This document shows, one piece after another, positions 15,922-17,374 of a stretch of DNA of 17,374 nt. Both the position numbers and the translations under genes were made by a program. The notes beneath the pieces are model-generated. The model did no database searches. It had not been told where the DNA came from and was given only the letters and a program-made list of their open reading frames with translations. The stretch comes from an uncultured Selenomonas sp. (GTDB lineage: Bacteria; Bacillota; Negativicutes; Selenomonadales; Selenomonadaceae). The DNA is taken from the NCBI GenBank assembly GCA_934202005.1, contig CAKPXP010000024.1:1-17374 (forward strand). Direction: 5' to 3'. How positions within the stretch are numbered: the first letter of the stretch is position 1; each line of letters starts with the position of its first letter.

Positions 15922-17211
15922 ATGATTGGAATCAAGAATGTTATTGCCATCGTCTGCGGCGGCGGCCCGGCACCTGGTATCAACAGCGTCATTTCCGGCA
16001 TCACGAATGAGGCGACGCGCCACGGCTGGGATGTGCTCGGCATCTACGACGGCTTCTCCCGCCTCGCGCGCGGCGAGAAGAACTACATCCGCCTCGAGCC
16101 GAAGGATATCAGCCGCATTCACCTGACGGGCGGTTGCATCCTCAAGATGAGCCGCTTCAATCCGACGAAGAAGGAATCGGATCTTCGCACGGTGGTCGAG
16201 ACGCTCACGGAACTCGGCGTCACGCATCTCGTGACCATCGGTGGCGACGATACGGCGTATAGCTCGGCAGCCGTCTCCGACTATGCGCGCAAGATGGGGC
16301 GCACGATCAACGTCGTGCATGTGCCAAAGACCATCGACAACGATCTGCCGTTGCCTGACGGCGTGCCGACGTTCGGCTTCGAGACGGCGCGCGCCTTCGG
16401 CACGGAGGAGGTCGAGAACCTCATGGAGGATGCGCGCACGACGAACAACCGCTGGTACTTCACCATCGCGATGGGGCGCACGGCGGGTCATCTCGCGCTC
16501 GGCATGGGCAGGAGCGCCGGGGCGGCGCTCACGATCATCCCCGAGGAGTTCCCGCAGGAGAAGATCCCGCTGCAGCAGGTCGTCGATGTCATCACCGGCT
16601 CCATTGTCAAACGCTACCTCATGGGCAAGAACTACGGCGTGGCCGTCATCGCCGAGGGCATCATCGAGAAGATCGCGCCTGAGGACTTCAGGAAGCTCGG
16701 CACCGTCGTGACGGACGAGCATGGACACATCCGCTACAGTGAGCTCGACTTCGGCGAGATCCTCAAGCAGGCCGTCCTCGCGGAGACGAAGAAGCTCGGC
16801 ATCAAGCTCTCCATCATCGATAAGGAGATCGGCTACGAGCTGCGCTGCACGGCGCCGATTGCCTACGATATCGACTACGCGCGTTCACTCGGCTATTCCG
16901 CTGTGCAGTTCCTCATGGCGGGGGATTCTGGTGCGCTCATCACGATTCAGGACAACAAGGCCATCCCGATGCGCTTCGAGGACATCAAGGATCCCGCGAC
17001 GGGCAAAACGAAGGTTCGCAAGGTCAATATCGAGTCGGTCCACTACAAGATCGCCCGCGGTCTCATGATACGTCTCGAGGAAGGCGACCTCGACGATCCG
17101 GGGCTCGCGAATGCCTATCGCATGACGCAGGAGGAGTTCCGCAAACGCTACGCTTATCTCTTCGCAAAGCCGGAGACGATGACAGCGGCTTTGGAGGCTG
17201 AGAAGAAATAG
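15922..17211 (+). CDS. pfp: Phosphofructokinase, probably pyrophosphate-dependent
   Basis: A 429-aa phosphofructokinase-fold enzyme that phosphorylates fructose 6-phosphate at C1. The residues that separate phosphoryl donors are those of the pyrophosphate-using class: TIGGDD (Asp109-Asp110 where ATP enzymes have GGDG) and PKTIDND (Lys136 where ATP enzymes have Gly). The catalytic Asp139/Asp141 are present. The N-terminal loop is GGGPAPGIN, the substrate segment is MGRTAGHLALGM, and a C-terminal extension completes a length greater than the ~320 aa of ATP enzymes. A G-rich ribosome binding site (15910-15914) precedes ATG 15922. A reversible PPi enzyme would save ATP in an anaerobe. I see no clear promoter in front of it. 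Confidence 0.9.
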   Translation: MIGIKNVIAIVCGGGPAPGINSVISGITNEATRHGWDVLGIYDGFSRLARGEKNYIRLEPKDISRIHLTGGCILKMSRFNPTKKESDLRTVVETLTELGVTHLVTIGGDDTAYSSAAVSDYARKMGRTINVVHVPKTIDNDLPLPDGVPTFGFETARAFGTEEVENLMEDARTTNNRWYFTIAMGRTAGHLALGMGRSAGAALTIIPEEFPQEKIPLQQVVDVITGSIVKRYLMGKNYGVAVIAEGIIEKIAPEDFRKLGTVVTDEHGHIRYSELDFGEILKQAVLAETKKLGIKLSIIDKEIGYELRCTAPIAYDIDYARSLGYSAVQFLMAGDSGALITIQDNKAIPMRFEDIKDPATGKTKVRKVNIESVHYKIARGLMIRLEEGDLDDPGLANAYRMTQEEFRKRYAYLFAKPETMTAALEAEKK

Positions 17212-17234
17212 GAGAGACGCCGCAAAGCGGCTGC

Positions 17235-17278
17235 AGGGGCGCGCAATATCTCGAAAGAGAGCTGCGCGCCTCTTTTTA
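17235..17278 (+). terminator. Rho-independent terminator after the phosphofructokinase gene
   Basis: An 11-bp GC-rich stem (17235-17245 with 17263-17273, one G-U pair) encloses an inner TCTC-GAAA-GAGA hairpin (17249-17260). A T-run follows directly (17273-17277). Confidence 0.9.
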
Positions 17279-17299
17279 TTGAAAGGGTTGAAAAGGTTC

Positions 17300-17374
17300 C
17301 CGAATTGCAATAATAAGTTGAACACCCGGCGAACCTTTATGCAGTAAGTGCTGCAAGCATTTCTTCCCTAAAGC
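17300..17374 (-). mobile_element. Probable end of an insertion sequence (IS30-like), truncated by the window edge
   Basis: After the terminator the base composition changes. On the minus strand a reading frame enters from the right edge and stops at TAA (17339-17337); its last residues read FREEMLAALTA. Beyond the stop comes GTTCAACTTATTATTGCAAT (minus strand), which resembles the outer ends of IS30-family elements as I remember them. This is recognition from memory on very little sequence; the terminal repeat boundary is not fixed. Confidence 0.4.
17337..17374 (-). CDS. C-terminal end of a possible transposase (partial)
   Basis: Only 11 codons and the stop are inside the window (FREEMLAALTA, TAA at 17339-17337). 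The frame stays open to the right edge. Identity as a transposase rests on the neighbouring IS-like end and is tentative. Confidence 0.35.
   Translation of the reverse strand, partial: FREEMLAALTA

Noticed and set aside
15816..16010. Small frame of 64 codons upstream of and overlapping the phosphofructokinase gene
   Set aside because: It overlaps the repeat end and the start of the phosphofructokinase, has no ribosome binding site and no recognisable features.

Overview
The window looks like a chromosomal stretch of an anaerobic, high-GC member of the Negativicutes (Selenomonas/Mitsuokella-like). The grounds are Firmicutes-type gene content (SepF, YlmH, DivIVA, PyrR, a methionine aminopeptidase with an N-terminal SEC-C motif), many radical SAM enzymes, a phosphofructokinase with pyrophosphate-type active-site residues, and protein sequences that resemble Selenomonadales. 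The genus is an inference from memory of these families. The left edge is the 3' end of a 23S rRNA gene and the right edge looks like the end of an insertion sequence, so the window may be a whole draft contig bounded by repeats.

Layout. Bases 1-57 are the 23S tail, followed by a strong terminator (111-151) and no 5S gene. A promoter (218-247) precedes a small AdoMet-decarboxylase-like gene (374-832) whose pyruvoyl-forming serine is glycine. A second promoter (876-904) and a strongly structured leader (913-1039) precede rodZ. From rodZ to pyrR (1123-12126) all genes point right with short gaps or overlaps and no convincing terminator between them: rodZ, a YgiQ-family radical SAM gene, nrdR, a second radical SAM gene, pgeF, yggS, sepF, ylmH, divIVA, lspA, rluD, pyrR. 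The part from pgeF to pyrR follows the Bacillus ylmD-ylmE-sepF-ylmG-ylmH-divIVA-ileS-lspA-ylyB-pyrR order, but ylmG and ileS are missing. A bidirectional terminator (12191-12241) separates pyrR from a convergent membrane-anchored polysaccharide deacetylase (12294-13148, minus strand). Overlapping divergent promoters (13215-13260) serve the deacetylase and a map-DEAD-box helicase pair, which ends at a terminator (15577-15625). A phosphofructokinase gene with its own terminator (17235-17278) closes the window.

Functionally the region is mostly housekeeping: cell shape and division (RodZ, SepF, DivIVA), envelope maturation (PgeF, LspA, deacetylase), RNA modification and remodelling (RluD, YlmH, helicase), nucleotide control (NrdR, PyrR), PLP homeostasis, N-terminal methionine removal and glycolysis.

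The most notable non-genic feature is a family of about 160-bp imperfect palindromes present three times (7712-7889, 9220-9378, 15655-15814). They have terminal inverted repeats and, in two copies, flanking 4-bp direct repeats, so they look like a non-autonomous mobile element (MITE). The most notable gene is the AdoMetDC-fold protein, which cannot form the usual pyruvoyl cofactor. I saw no CRISPR array, tRNA gene, phage module or defence system.
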